A stretch of 48,458 bases of DNA from Pseudomonas sp. CFII64 (GCF_000416235.1 NZ_ATLO01000019.1:1-48458), one strand, 5' to 3'. Counted from the first letter of the stretch, positions 1 to 7,738 are shown. Numbers and translations are program-made. The notes: a model not told the origin generated them from the sequence alone.

Positions 1-24
1 CCTCCCGGCTAAAGCCGGTCCTAC
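1..24. repeat. REP-like palindrome at window edge
   Basis: The first bases contain CCGGCT-AA-AGCCGG, a 6-bp inverted repeat with a 2-nt loop, followed by TCCTAC. Read on the minus strand this is GTAGGACCGGCTTTAGCCGG, the typical form of Pseudomonas extragenic REP elements. It lies downstream of the AraC gene. Only one copy is visible, and the element may continue outside the window. Confidence 0.6.
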
Positions 25-90
25 GGATCCTATGTGTCGTGAAGCGGTATGCCTGGTTCGTCGCTCTAACGGGTTTTGCGATTGCGCCTT

Positions 91-993
91 TTACAAATCC
101 CGCTGTTTGCGAAACTGCCCAGGTGGCATGCCGTGGGCGTTGCGGAAGCGGCGGGAGAAGTAGGCTTCGTCGGCGAAACCGCAAAGTCTGGCGACTTCGC
201 CTACAGGTTTGGTGCCGGTAAGCAGCAGCGTGCGGGCCAGGTGCATGCGTCGTTCCAGCACCAGTTCGCTGAAGGTCTTGCCCACTTCCTTGCGCAACCA
301 GTGCGTCAGGTAATTGGGCGATAGAAACGCAGCAGAGGCCGCTTTTTTCAGGCTCAGATCCGGATCGCTGAGGTTCTTGCGCACGTACTCCGACATCCGC
401 GCCAGGGCATCACGACGACTGCGCTCGGCAGCGTTGTCATCGGCGAGGATTTTGATCTGCTCGGCGAACCGCTCGCAGACCGTGCCGATCAGCTGCAACA
501 AACAGCCCTTGAGGATTTCGCGGGTGCCGAACTGGCGCTGCTGATCCAGCCTGCGCATACGGATCAGCAAGGTCTCGATCTCACCGAAGTCGGCATCATC
601 GAGAATGAAATCCAGGCTTTCCTGAAAGCGAAACGGCGACAACTCCGGCGCCAGCGCGATAGGCACGTCCTCCAGATCCAGCGGATCGCACTGCAATTGC
701 GGCAGCAGGAAGGTCTGGGCAAAGTTGATCAGCAGGAAATTGCCAGCGTCCGGATGCGGAATCAGGTGCAGTTTGTGCGGCAGGATAAACGCCAGGGCAT
801 GACGCGGGAACGGCCGGATCACGCCGCCGATGTGCTGCACGGTGTCTCCGCCCAGATTGATCTGAATCTGAAAATACTCATGCCGATGCGGCCCGGTTTC
901 GGCGCTGCGGGCATGCTTGTCACGGATGTAGAAATCGGCCCGCTCGCTGCGTTGCTGCATGCCATAGGTCGGCGCTGGCGTTGCTGAATCCAT
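91..993 (-). CDS. AraC family transcriptional regulator
   Basis: A 300-aa regulator. The N-terminal part (about residues 20-150) looks like an AraC cupin-type effector-binding domain, with the motif GPHRHEYFQIQINLGG. The last about 105 residues carry the two helix-turn-helix motifs of AraC/XylS proteins (SLKKAASAAFLSPNYLTHW and GEVARLCGFADEAYFSRRF). The gene is divergent from the MFS gene across 342 bp, the usual arrangement for a local activator. Repeated TTTGTCCAA boxes in that gap and ahead of the FAH gene are its likely binding sites. The effector is unknown and is probably the transported acid or an intermediate. The family is certain; the target genes are inferred from position and motif repetition. 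Confidence 0.93.
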   Translation of the reverse strand: MDSATPAPTYGMQQRSERADFYIRDKHARSAETGPHRHEYFQIQINLGGDTVQHIGGVIRPFPRHALAFILPHKLHLIPHPDAGNFLLINFAQTFLLPQLQCDPLDLEDVPIALAPELSPFRFQESLDFILDDADFGEIETLLIRMRRLDQQRQFGTREILKGCLLQLIGTVCERFAEQIKILADDNAAERSRRDALARMSEYVRKNLSDPDLSLKKAASAAFLSPNYLTHWLRKEVGKTFSELVLERRMHLARTLLLTGTKPVGEVARLCGFADEAYFSRRFRNAHGMPPGQFRKQRDL

Positions 994-1335
994 ATCGATA
1001 CCTCGTGTGCAAATACGGCTGCGGCTCTACGCCGCACGTTTATTGTCAGTCGTCCTATGACTTAAATCCGTAAAAATATTTTCAAGCTATTGTCTTGCGA
1101 TGTCCAAAAGCAAATCCATCACGTCAAATTCTGCAAGCGCTCTACTTCGCATGTTTTGTCCAATTTTGGCTATTTATCGCGGCTTCGCGCGCGGTGTAAT
1201 TTTCTTGGACAAATACTGAGCAGGCCGTCTGCAAATTAATAAACAGTCTAAGCGTTTGGTTGTTTTTACATCGTCGTACGATCACTTTGGGGCTGCAACT
1301 TAACTCGATACCAATAAAAACAATGAGGAATTCTC
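994..1335. promoter_or_regulatory. Divergent araC/MFS control region
   Basis: This 342-bp gap holds no gene. It is AT-richer than its flanks and carries several copies of one sequence: TGTCCAA at 1101-1107, TTTGTCCAATTTTGGC at 1155-1170, and the inverted copy TTGGACAAA at 1205-1213. The 1155 and 1205 copies form a perfect 9-bp inverted repeat. I could not assign convincing -35/-10 pairs, which is usual for activator-dependent promoters. The MFS start at 1336 is preceded by TGAGGA as ribosome binding site. Confidence 0.6.
1155..1170 (+). promoter_or_regulatory. Putative AraC-regulator operator, copy 1
   Basis: TTTGTCCAATTTTGGC. It differs by one base (T for C at position 10) from the sequence at 2784-2799, upstream of the FAH-SDR-dehydrogenase unit. 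A 16-mer repeated at two promoters of one putative regulon, beside an AraC gene, is best read as the regulator's binding site. The distance to the MFS start codon is 165 bp. Confidence 0.6.
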
Positions 1336-2676
1336 ATGTCGAGCTCCCCTGATATCCAGGCGATCGACGCCCGTGTCGCCGCACCCGCAGCCGCACCGGT
1401 TCGTCTGCCTTCCCGCCGTCGCTGGTTCATGCTGTCGCTGTTGTTGATCGCCACGATCATCAACTATGTGGACCGGGTAAACATCTCTATCGCCGCACCC
1501 TTCATGGCCAAGGATCTTGGACTGGATAAAGTCGAAATGGGCCTTATCTTCTCCGCCTTTGCCTGGACCTACGCGTTTGCCCTGGTGCCCGCGGGCTTCA
1601 TCGCTGACCGATTCGGTTCACGAATCACTTACGGCGTATCGCTGATCTCATGGTCTGCGGTCACGGTGTGCCAAGGCATGGCGGGCGGGTTCGCCTCGCT
1701 GTTCGGCTTGCGTCTGGCCATCGGTGCCATGGAAGCGCCCGCCTTCCCCGCCAACAGTCGCGCCGTTACCGTCTGGTTTCCCGCCAGAGAACGTGGCCTG
1801 GCCAGCAGTATTTATGTCTGTGGCCAGTATCTGGGCACGGCACTTTTCACTGGCCTGCTGCTCTGGCTGGCGACCACTTATGACTGGCGCCACGTCTTCT
1901 ACAGCACCGGCATCGCGGGCATCCTCTTCGGTATCGCCTGGCTGTTTCTGTATCGCGACCCGCTGTTCTGCAAGAAGGTCAGCAAGGAAGAACTGCAATA
2001 CATCGAGGACGGCGGCGGCCTGGTGAAAGCCAGCAAGGACAAGAACAAATTCAAGTGGGGGCAAATCGCCGAACTGCTGAAGTATCGCCAGATCTGGGCG
2101 ATCTGCATCGGCAAGTTTGCCAGCACGTCGGCACTGTACTTTTTCCTGACCTGGTTCCCGACTTACCTGATCGAAGAGCGTCATTTGACCATGGTCAAAG
2201 TGGGGATCTTCGCTGTGCTGCCCTTCATCGGCGCCACCGTTGGGGTGCTGCTGGCCGGCGCGATTGCCGACTGGATGATCCGTCGCGGCTATTCCCTGTC
2301 GTTCTCCCGCAAGTTACCGCTGGTGGTGGGCTCGGCGCTGGGCATGTCGATCATGCTGGTCAACTTCACCGACTCCAACGAAGTGTGCATTGCGCTGCTG
2401 ACCATCGCTTTCTTCGCCCAAGGCATCGCGTCGTCGTCGTGGGCGGCGGTGTCGGAAATCGCGCCCAAGGAACTGATTGGCCTGACCGGCGGCGTGACCA
2501 GCCTGGCGGCCAACATCGGCGGGATCGTCACGCCGATTGTCATCGGCCAGATCCTGCACGTTACCGGGTCGTTTGCCTACGCGTTCTGGTTCATCGGCGG
2601 TGTCGCGCTGATCGGCACGCTCTCGTATTCGTTGCTGCTGGGCAAGATCTACCGCATTGAATTGAAGACCCGCTAA
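1336..2676 (+). CDS. MFS transporter, anion:cation symporter (ACS) type
   Basis: A 446-aa membrane protein with about 12 predicted hydrophobic segments. After a short cytosolic N-terminus the first segment ends in INYVDRVNISIAAPFM, followed by the MFS motif-A region GFIADRFGSR. Both are typical of the anion:cation symporter group that includes glucarate, galactonate, hexuronate and phthalate carriers. A central cytosolic loop lies at about residues 210-245. It sits between the AraC gene and an FAH-SDR-dehydrogenase unit, so it probably imports the carboxylic or sugar acid that the enzymes degrade. The substrate cannot be read from sequence. A terminator follows at 2719, so the downstream genes form a second transcription unit. 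Confidence 0.9.
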   Translation: MSSSPDIQAIDARVAAPAAAPVRLPSRRRWFMLSLLLIATIINYVDRVNISIAAPFMAKDLGLDKVEMGLIFSAFAWTYAFALVPAGFIADRFGSRITYGVSLISWSAVTVCQGMAGGFASLFGLRLAIGAMEAPAFPANSRAVTVWFPARERGLASSIYVCGQYLGTALFTGLLLWLATTYDWRHVFYSTGIAGILFGIAWLFLYRDPLFCKKVSKEELQYIEDGGGLVKASKDKNKFKWGQIAELLKYRQIWAICIGKFASTSALYFFLTWFPTYLIEERHLTMVKVGIFAVLPFIGATVGVLLAGAIADWMIRRGYSLSFSRKLPLVVGSALGMSIMLVNFTDSNEVCIALLTIAFFAQGIASSSWAAVSEIAPKELIGLTGGVTSLAANIGGIVTPIVIGQILHVTGSFAYAFWFIGGVALIGTLSYSLLLGKIYRIELKTR

Positions 2677-2718
2677 CGCAAAAAGAATGTGTGTGACCTT
2701 ATGCCTCCTCTTGGCAAT

Positions 2719-2742
2719 GGCGTACGCAAGTACGCCTTTTTT
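2719..2742 (+). terminator. Intrinsic terminator after MFS gene
   Basis: Perfect 7-bp stem GGCGTAC / GTACGCC with a GCAA loop, followed by six T residues. It lies 43 bp after the MFS stop codon and separates that gene from the following unit. Confidence 0.9.
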
Positions 2743-2783
2743 ATGGCGCGCATTCGCCGTGTTTACTCCAGTTTGAACACCGC

Positions 2784-2799
2784 TTTGTCCAACTTTGGC
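2784..2799 (+). promoter_or_regulatory. Putative AraC-regulator operator, copy 2
   Basis: TTTGTCCAACTTTGGC matches 15 of 16 bases of the box at 1155-1170. It ends 54 bp before the FAH start codon, close to where an activator touching the -35 region would sit. It lies just after the terminator of the MFS gene, which suggests a separate promoter under the same regulator. Confidence 0.6.
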
Positions 2800-2853
2800 C
2801 GCTGCCGATCCCGTAGGCTGATCGTCAAGAAGGCTCTAGCTCAAGGAATAACA

Positions 2854-3549
2854 ATGATTGATTACGTGTTCGAACCTGGCCTGATCCGCAGTTTGCCCGT
2901 GGCCAATAGCCCCGCACGCTTTCCGGTCGCGCGCGTGTTTTGCCTGGGGCGCAATTATCACTGGGGCGACTCGCAAAACGCCCCACGAGAAATGCCCGCG
3001 TTCTTCATGAAGCCCGCCACCTCGGTGATCGATGCCGTGGGCGAGCTGGACTTTCCGCCGCTGACCGAACAGTTCTGCCACGAGATCGAACTGGTGGTCG
3101 CCATCGGCACGGGCGGTTTCAACATCGATGAAGCTCAGGCGCTGGACCACGTCTGGGGCTACGCCGCCGGTCTGGACCTTACCCGCCGCGATTTGCAGAT
3201 GGCGGCCAAAGCGGTGGGCCAGCCCTGGGAAGCGGCCAAGGCCTTCGACGGTTCGGCGCCCATCAGCCCCATCCAGCCCGCCAGCACGCTGGGACATCCC
3301 AACCAGGGCGCGCTGTGGCTGAACGTCAACGGCGTCGAGCGCCAGCGCTCGGACCTTGAAAGCCAGATCTGGTCGGTGGCTGAAATCGTCAGCCGCCTGT
3401 CGCAGTCGATCCGGCTGATCCCCGGCGACCTGATCATGACCGGCACGCCGCCCGGCGTCGATGTCCTGCAATCCGGTGATGTGATCAGCGCGGGCATCGC
3501 GGGTATCGGCAAATTCGAAGTACGTATTGGCGGCCGTTGCGCTGCCTGA
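2854..3549 (+). CDS. Fumarylacetoacetate hydrolase family, fumarylpyruvate hydrolase-like
   Basis: A 231-aa protein. I chose ATG 2854 because it has an AAGGA ribosome site and gives the normal family length; a longer frame from 2689 runs through the terminator and operator. The metal-binding residues of the FAH fold are visible: HEIE (E77, E79) and GLD (D108), plus the TGTPPGV motif near 196-202. The segment from EIELVVAIG to WGYAAGLDLTRRDLQ resembles short fumarylpyruvate hydrolases (NagK/FAHD1 group). Such enzymes cleave 2,4-dioxo or acylpyruvate acids to pyruvate plus a second acid. With the SDR and 2-hydroxyacid dehydrogenase alongside, hydrolysis of a 2,4-diketo acid is plausible. The exact substrate is unknown. 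Confidence 0.88.
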   Translation: MIDYVFEPGLIRSLPVANSPARFPVARVFCLGRNYHWGDSQNAPREMPAFFMKPATSVIDAVGELDFPPLTEQFCHEIELVVAIGTGGFNIDEAQALDHVWGYAAGLDLTRRDLQMAAKAVGQPWEAAKAFDGSAPISPIQPASTLGHPNQGALWLNVNGVERQRSDLESQIWSVAEIVSRLSQSIRLIPGDLIMTGTPPGVDVLQSGDVISAGIAGIGKFEVRIGGRCAA

Positions 3550-3578
3550 TCCAGAAATGATGAAGCGGAGATATAACA

Positions 3579-4343
3579 ATGACTGACAATTCCCTCCCGA
3601 AAATCGCCTTGGTCACCGGCGCTGGCAGCGGCATCGGCCGTGCAGTTGCGCTCGGTCTGCTGGCTGATGGCTACAAGGTCGTGGTCACCGGACGACGTCT
3701 GGAACCGCTTGAGGAATTGGTGGCACTGGCCGCCGAGCAAGGCGGCGAAGCGCTGGCGGTGTCCTCTGATGTGCGCGATCCAGCCAGCGTCGATGCCCTG
3801 TTCGCCACCATCGAAGAGGTTTATGGCCGACTCGATGTGATCTTCAACAATGCCGGCGTCAACGCTCCAGCCGTGCCGATGGACGAACTGCCGGTGGAGA
3901 AGTGGCTGAACGTGATCGACACCAACGTCACCGGGGTTTTCCTGTGCAGCCGTGGCGCTTTCGGCCTGATGCGCAAACAGTCGCCCCAGGGCGGACGCAT
4001 CATCAACAACGGTTCGATTTCCGCCCACACCCCGCGCCCGTTCACCGGGCCTTACACCGCCAGCAAACACGCGGTACTGGGGTTGACCAAGAGCCTGGCG
4101 CTGGACGGCCGCGAATTCAACATCGCCTGCAGCCAGATCGACATCGGCAACGCGCTGACCGAACTGTCCGTGCGCATGACCAAAGGCGTGCGCCAGGCCA
4201 ATGGCGAGACCGCCGTGGAGCCGATGATCGACGTCAAGCACATTGCCGATGCCGTGCGTTACATCGCCAACCTGCCGCTATCAGCCAATGTGCTGAACAT
4301 GACGGTCATGGCCACCAACATGCCCTTCGTCGGCCGTGGCTGA
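3579..4343 (+). CDS. SDR family NAD(P)-dependent oxidoreductase
   Basis: A 254-aa classical short-chain dehydrogenase. The cofactor motif TGAGSGIG is at residues 13-20 and NNAG at 90-93. The catalytic tetrad is complete: N116, S146, Y159 and K163. GRR at 38-40, after the second beta strand, suggests NADP preference, but this is only a hint. The gene begins 29 bp after the FAH stop and is followed 35 bp later by a D-2-hydroxyacid dehydrogenase, so the three are probably one operon. By analogy with the diketo-hydrolase branches of L-fuconate and L-rhamnonate breakdown, it might oxidise a 2-keto-3-deoxy acid to the 2,4-diketo acid that the FAH enzyme splits. That role is inference. Confidence 0.93.
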   Translation: MTDNSLPKIALVTGAGSGIGRAVALGLLADGYKVVVTGRRLEPLEELVALAAEQGGEALAVSSDVRDPASVDALFATIEEVYGRLDVIFNNAGVNAPAVPMDELPVEKWLNVIDTNVTGVFLCSRGAFGLMRKQSPQGGRIINNGSISAHTPRPFTGPYTASKHAVLGLTKSLALDGREFNIACSQIDIGNALTELSVRMTKGVRQANGETAVEPMIDVKHIADAVRYIANLPLSANVLNMTVMATNMPFVGRG

Positions 4344-4378
4344 TCATTCCTTCTGAATTTTGCTTGAGCGAGAACGCC

Positions 4379-5332
4379 ATGAAACCTGAAATCCTGCAAC
4401 TGAGCCCGATCCTGATCCCCGAGATCAACGCGCGGCTCAACGAGCTGTACACCGTTCGCCCGTACTTCCAGCAGACCGACAAGGCCGCTTACCTGCGCGA
4501 ACACGGCGCCAACATCAGCGGCGTGGTGACGGGCGGCCACACGGGCATTACCCGCGCGGTGATGGAGCAATTGCCTGCCGTGAAAGTCATTGCCGTCAAT
4601 GGCGTCGGCACTGACGCAGTGGACTTGGCCTACGCTCGCGACCGTGGCATTCATGTCACCGCAACCATTGGCGCGCTGACCGAAGACGTGGCTGACCTGG
4701 CTATCGGCCTGCTGATCTCTGCCTGCCGTGGCCTGTGCACCGCCGACCGCTACGTGCGCAGTGGCGCATGGCCGCAAAGCCCGACGCCATTGGCACCGAT
4801 CCCGTTGGCCCGCCAGTTCAGCGGCATGAAAATCGGCATCGTCGGCCTGGGTCGCGTCGGTCGCGCTGTCGCCACCCGTGCGGCGGCCTTCGGTTGCCCG
4901 ATCAGCTACACCGATCTGAAGGCCATGGACGACGTGCCTTATACCTTCGTCGCCGATCTGATCGAACTGGCTCGACACAGCGACGCATTGATCGTCGCCG
5001 CCGCAGCCGACAAGGCCAAAGGCATCATCAACGCGCAAGTGTTGGCAGCGCTGGGCGACGAAGGGTATCTGATCAACGTGGCACGCGGCAGCCTGGTCAA
5101 TGAACCGGACCTGCTCGCCGCGCTCAAAACGGGCTCGATTGCCGGTGCGGGCCTGGACGTTTTCGTCGATGAGCCGAATGTGCCAAGCGAGCTGTTCGAA
5201 CTGGAATCCGTCGTGCTCCAGCCCCACCGCGCCAGCGCAACCGTGCAGACCCGCACGCGAATGGGCGAAATGGTCCTGGCCAGCCTTGCGCAAGGTCTGG
5301 CGGGAGAAAAGCCGAGCGCTGCTGTTCTTTGA
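4379..5332 (+). CDS. D-2-hydroxyacid dehydrogenase, hydroxypyruvate/glyoxylate reductase-like
   Basis: A 317-aa NAD(P)-dependent dehydrogenase. ATG 4379 is chosen; an in-frame extension upstream overlaps the SDR gene and is not family-like. The Rossmann motif GLGRVG is at residues 156-161. The catalytic residues R236 (in NVARGSLVNE), E265 (in FVDEP) and H283 (in LQPHRAS) are all present. The VNGVGTDAVDL segment (73-83) is usual for the substrate domain of the family. Members reduce glyoxylate, hydroxypyruvate or other 2-oxoacids. As the last gene of the FAH-SDR unit, it may process the 2-oxo or 2-hydroxy acid released by the hydrolase. The physiological direction is unknown. Confidence 0.92.
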   Translation: MKPEILQLSPILIPEINARLNELYTVRPYFQQTDKAAYLREHGANISGVVTGGHTGITRAVMEQLPAVKVIAVNGVGTDAVDLAYARDRGIHVTATIGALTEDVADLAIGLLISACRGLCTADRYVRSGAWPQSPTPLAPIPLARQFSGMKIGIVGLGRVGRAVATRAAAFGCPISYTDLKAMDDVPYTFVADLIELARHSDALIVAAAADKAKGIINAQVLAALGDEGYLINVARGSLVNEPDLLAALKTGSIAGAGLDVFVDEPNVPSELFELESVVLQPHRASATVQTRTRMGEMVLASLAQGLAGEKPSAAVL

Positions 5333-5353
5333 TCTGAATTCAACGCTTGACGG

Positions 5354-5373
5354 GGTAGAACGATCGTTCTACC
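5354..5373. promoter_or_regulatory. TetR operator, perfect 20-bp palindrome
   Basis: GGTAGAACGATCGTTCTACC equals its own reverse complement over all 20 bases. It starts two bases after a -35-like TTGACG (5347-5352) and ends 9 bp before the tetR start, so a bound repressor would block the promoter. This is a typical autoregulatory operator for a TetR protein. Confidence 0.85.
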
Positions 5374-5382
5374 TTTCTCTCC

Positions 5383-5985
5383 ATGAACACACCAACGACT
5401 ACAACCGTGCAGGACAAAATCCTGCAAACCGCCGAGCAGCTCATTTACCAGAACGGGATTCATGCCATGGGCATGGATTTGCTGGTACGCACGTCGGGCG
5501 TCGCCCGCAAAAGCATTTATCGCTACTACGCCACCAAGGATGAAGTCGCGGTGCATGCCTTGAGCGCGCGGGATATCCGCTGGATGGCCTGGTTTCGCAG
5601 CGAGACCGACAAGGCGCCAACTCCCGAAGCGCGCATCCTGAATATGTTCGCAGTGCTCAAGGGCTGGTTTGAGTCGGAAGGTTTTCGCGGCTGCGCATTT
5701 ATCAATACCGCAGGTGAAATCGGCGACCCTGCCGATCCGGTCCGCCAACTGGCCAAGGCCCACAAGCAAAAGCTATTCGATTACGTCCTCGAGTTGTGTC
5801 AGCCGTTGGGCGTCGCGCAACCCGAGATGCTGGCCAAACAGTTGCTGATCCTCATCGACGGCGCCATCACGCTGGCGCGGGTCATGGCCGATCACAGCGC
5901 GGCGTACAGCGCGCGGGATGTGGCCGAGTTGCTGCTCAAATCTGCCCGGATCAATGAACCGCCACTCCTCACGCCCATCGTCTAG
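5383..5985 (+). CDS. TetR/AcrR family transcriptional regulator
   Basis: A 200-aa repressor-type protein. The N-terminal TetR DNA-binding domain (about residues 8-55) includes [16 protein letters not shown] and the recognition helix region [14 protein letters not shown]. The C-terminal ligand-binding domain is helical and contains [11 protein letters not shown]. The start ATG 5383 lies 9 bp after a perfect palindromic operator, so autoregulation is likely. The DUF1348 gene follows after 10 bp and is probably co-transcribed and controlled by the same repressor. The inducer is unknown. Confidence 0.93.
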   Translation: MNTPTTTTVQDKILQTAEQLIYQNGIHAMGMDLLVRTSGVARKSIYRYYATKDEVAVHALSARDIRWMAWFRSETDKAPTPEARILNMFAVLKGWFESEGFRGCAFINTAGEIGDPADPVRQLAKAHKQKLFDYVLELCQPLGVAQPEMLAKQLLILIDGAITLARVMADHSAAYSARDVAELLLKSARINEPPLLTPIV

Positions 5986-5995
5986 AGGTCTCGTC

Positions 5996-6475
5996 ATGTC
6001 GTCCAATACCGAAACACGTCCTCCTCTGCCACCGTTCACCCGCGAATCGGCCATCCAGAAAGTCCGCCTTGCTGAAGATGGCTGGAACAGTCGCGACCCG
6101 GAGAAAGTAGCGCTGGCCTATACCCTGGATACCCGCTGGCGCAATCGCACGGAATTCGCCACCAATCGCGACGAAGCCAAGGGCTTTCTCACACGCAAAT
6201 GGGCCAAAGAGCTGGATTATCGACTGATCAAAGAGCTCTGGGCGTTCACCGATAACCGCATCGCCGTGCGTTACGCCTATGAATGGCACGACGATTCGGG
6301 CAACTGGTTTCGTTCATACGGCAATGAAAATTGGGAGTTCGCCGAGAACGGTTTGATGGCCAACCGGTTTGCCTGCATCAACGACATGCCGATCAAGGAA
6401 TCGGAACGCAAATTCCACTGGCCGCTGGGCCGACGTCCGGATGATCATCCTGGGCTTTCGGAATTGGGGTTGTAG
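5996..6475 (+). CDS. DUF1348 / NTF2-like family protein
   Basis: A 159-aa cytosolic protein. ATG 5996 is preceded by GAGGT; a longer frame would overlap tetR. The sequence is of the DUF1348 type, a subgroup of the NTF2/SnoaL-like cone fold, with [14 protein letters not shown] near the start, [18 protein letters not shown], and [19 protein letters not shown] in the core. No catalytic role is established for the family that I can name. The pairing with a TetR regulator suggests an induced response to a small molecule. No signal peptide or membrane segment is visible. Confidence 0.85.
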   Translation: MSSNTETRPPLPPFTRESAIQKVRLAEDGWNSRDPEKVALAYTLDTRWRNRTEFATNRDEAKGFLTRKWAKELDYRLIKELWAFTDNRIAVRYAYEWHDDSGNWFRSYGNENWEFAENGLMANRFACINDMPIKESERKFHWPLGRRPDDHPGLSELGL

Positions 6476-6519
6476 GAGCTATCGCAACTCGGCCCAACGG
6501 ATAACGGACACTGGCGGGA

Positions 6520-6568
6520 TTTGAGTCTATGGACTATATTTGACATTAAATGTATCTACAGACTCAAA
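6520..6568. promoter_or_regulatory. Putative RES-Xre operator (inverted repeat)
   Basis: Two arms, TTTGAGTCTATGGA (6520-6533) and TCTACAGACTCAAA (6555-6568), form an inverted repeat. The outer 9 bp (TTTGAGTCT/AGACTCAAA) match perfectly and 12 of 14 match overall. Arm centres are about 40 bp apart, close to four helical turns. A -35-like TTGACA lies between the arms at 6540-6545. The right arm ends 14 bp before the antitoxin ATG. Toxin-antitoxin operons of this class are repressed by their own complex, so this is the likely autoregulatory site. Confidence 0.7.
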
Positions 6569-6582
6569 GAGAGGTCATTGCC

Positions 6583-6987
6583 ATGTCGGCAGTCCTTCAA
6601 CTCCAGGCATTCACCAAGGCGCAATGCGCTGCAGGCTTGCGTGCCGCCGTCGCCATTCTTGAAAAGTGGCGAGCCTCCAGTGATCAAACGTGTCGCATCC
6701 TGCGTATATCACGCAGCACTTACGTACGCGCCAACCAGCAGGACCCCGCGTGGTCCGTGAGTCTGGACGCGGATCAGATGCAACGCATCAGCTTCGTCCT
6801 CAACATCCACGCCGCCCTGCGCCTGGTGTTTGATAATCCGGATAACGTCTACGGTTTCCCGGCAATGGCTAACCATAACGAGTTCTTCAACGGCCGCTCG
6901 CCGCTGGAAATCATGGCCCAGGGCGACATGATTTCCCTGTACGAAACCTTCCGGCGCATCGATGTCCTGCGCGGAGGCTTGTGGTGA
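6583..6987 (+). CDS. Xre/MbcA/ParS-type antitoxin (DUF2384)
   Basis: A 134-aa protein. ATG 6583 is chosen because GAGAGG lies at the right distance; an in-frame ATG at 6550 would start inside the operator. The N-terminal half carries an Xre-like helix-turn-helix (AILEKWRASSDQTCRILRIS-type segment, residues 24-43). The C-terminal half has the MbcA/ParS/Xre antitoxin toxin-binding signature: FFNGRSPLEIM, then a helix, ending in RIDVLRGGLW. The C-terminal tail of this family inserts into the RES toxin active site. The stop codon overlaps the toxin start, so translation is coupled. Confidence 0.9.
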   Translation: MSAVLQLQAFTKAQCAAGLRAAVAILEKWRASSDQTCRILRISRSTYVRANQQDPAWSVSLDADQMQRISFVLNIHAALRLVFDNPDNVYGFPAMANHNEFFNGRSPLEIMAQGDMISLYETFRRIDVLRGGLW

Positions 6988-7700
6988 TGCTCAGCCAGTT
7001 GCCGAGCCTGAATGACGAGCAACGCCAAGCCTATCGACTGGTCAACTCCAAATTCCCGCCCATCGAACTGTTCGATGATGTCGCCAGCGCCGACGAGTTT
7101 GAAGCCCTGTATCAAATTCAGGCGCTGACCAATCCGAGGTTATTGAATCAAGCCGGACGTCTGGAATTGATCCCGCTTGCGCAAATCCCGTTCGGCATCA
7201 CCGGCTGCTCTTACGCGACTGCGCCCTTTACCCATATCAACCCGAGCGGCTCGCGGTTCAGTGATGGCAGTTATGGAGTGTTGTATCTGGCGGACACCCT
7301 GGATACGGCGCTGGCTGAAGTTCAGCATCACCAGAACAAATACTGGTCGAACGTGCAAAACCTCAGCTACGAACGGTTTGTGTTCCGAGGGCTGTCCTGC
7401 ACCTTCAATGAGGCCGGGATGCTGGACGCGGTGTCCGTGCCGCTGACCGATCCCATTTACGATCCGGACGATTACACCGACTCGCACCGACTGGGCCGGG
7501 AAGTCAGAGCCACGGGCAGCAACGGTTTGCGTTACCGCTCGGTCAGGGCCCACGGCCAATACTGCTGGGCACTTATGAAACCCCGGCCGGTTTCATCGAT
7601 CATCCAGACCGCGCATTACGAGATGGTCTGGAACGGCCAGATCACCAGCGTCAGCAAAATCAGCGAAGTGTCAGCGACCAAAGCAGATCCCGCCCCATAA
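6987..7700 (+). CDS. RES domain toxin (NAD+-degrading family)
   Basis: A 237-aa RES-domain protein. I chose ATG 6987, which overlaps the antitoxin stop as TGATG and has GGAGG 9 nt upstream; in-frame GTG codons at 6981 and 6984 are alternatives. Residues expected for the RES active site are visible: R90 in SGSRF, Y100 in GVLYLAD, E111 in TALAEVQ, and S185 in RYRSVR, so the toxin looks intact. Characterised relatives (MbcT, the P. putida Res toxin, ParT) consume NAD+ or modify targets with it. Length is near the upper end for the family. A strong terminator begins right after the stop codon. Confidence 0.9.
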   Translation: MLSQLPSLNDEQRQAYRLVNSKFPPIELFDDVASADEFEALYQIQALTNPRLLNQAGRLELIPLAQIPFGITGCSYATAPFTHINPSGSRFSDGSYGVLYLADTLDTALAEVQHHQNKYWSNVQNLSYERFVFRGLSCTFNEAGMLDAVSVPLTDPIYDPDDYTDSHRLGREVRATGSNGLRYRSVRAHGQYCWALMKPRPVSSIIQTAHYEMVWNGQITSVSKISEVSATKADPAP

Positions 7701-7738
7701 AAAAGGGCCCATGACGGTGAAGTCACGGGCCCTTTTTA
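7701..7738. terminator. Bidirectional terminator between RES toxin and ssb
   Basis: An 11-bp stem GGGCCCATGAC / GTCACGGGCCC with one G-T pair and a 6-nt loop, flanked by five A and five T. It can end the toxin operon on the plus strand and ssb on the minus strand. It also marks the border between the accessory block and the conserved gene order. Confidence 0.9.

Noticed and set aside
2689..2853. 55-codon N-terminal extension of the FAH protein
   Set aside because: It would read through the MFS terminator and the operator, has no ribosome site, and is not like the family.
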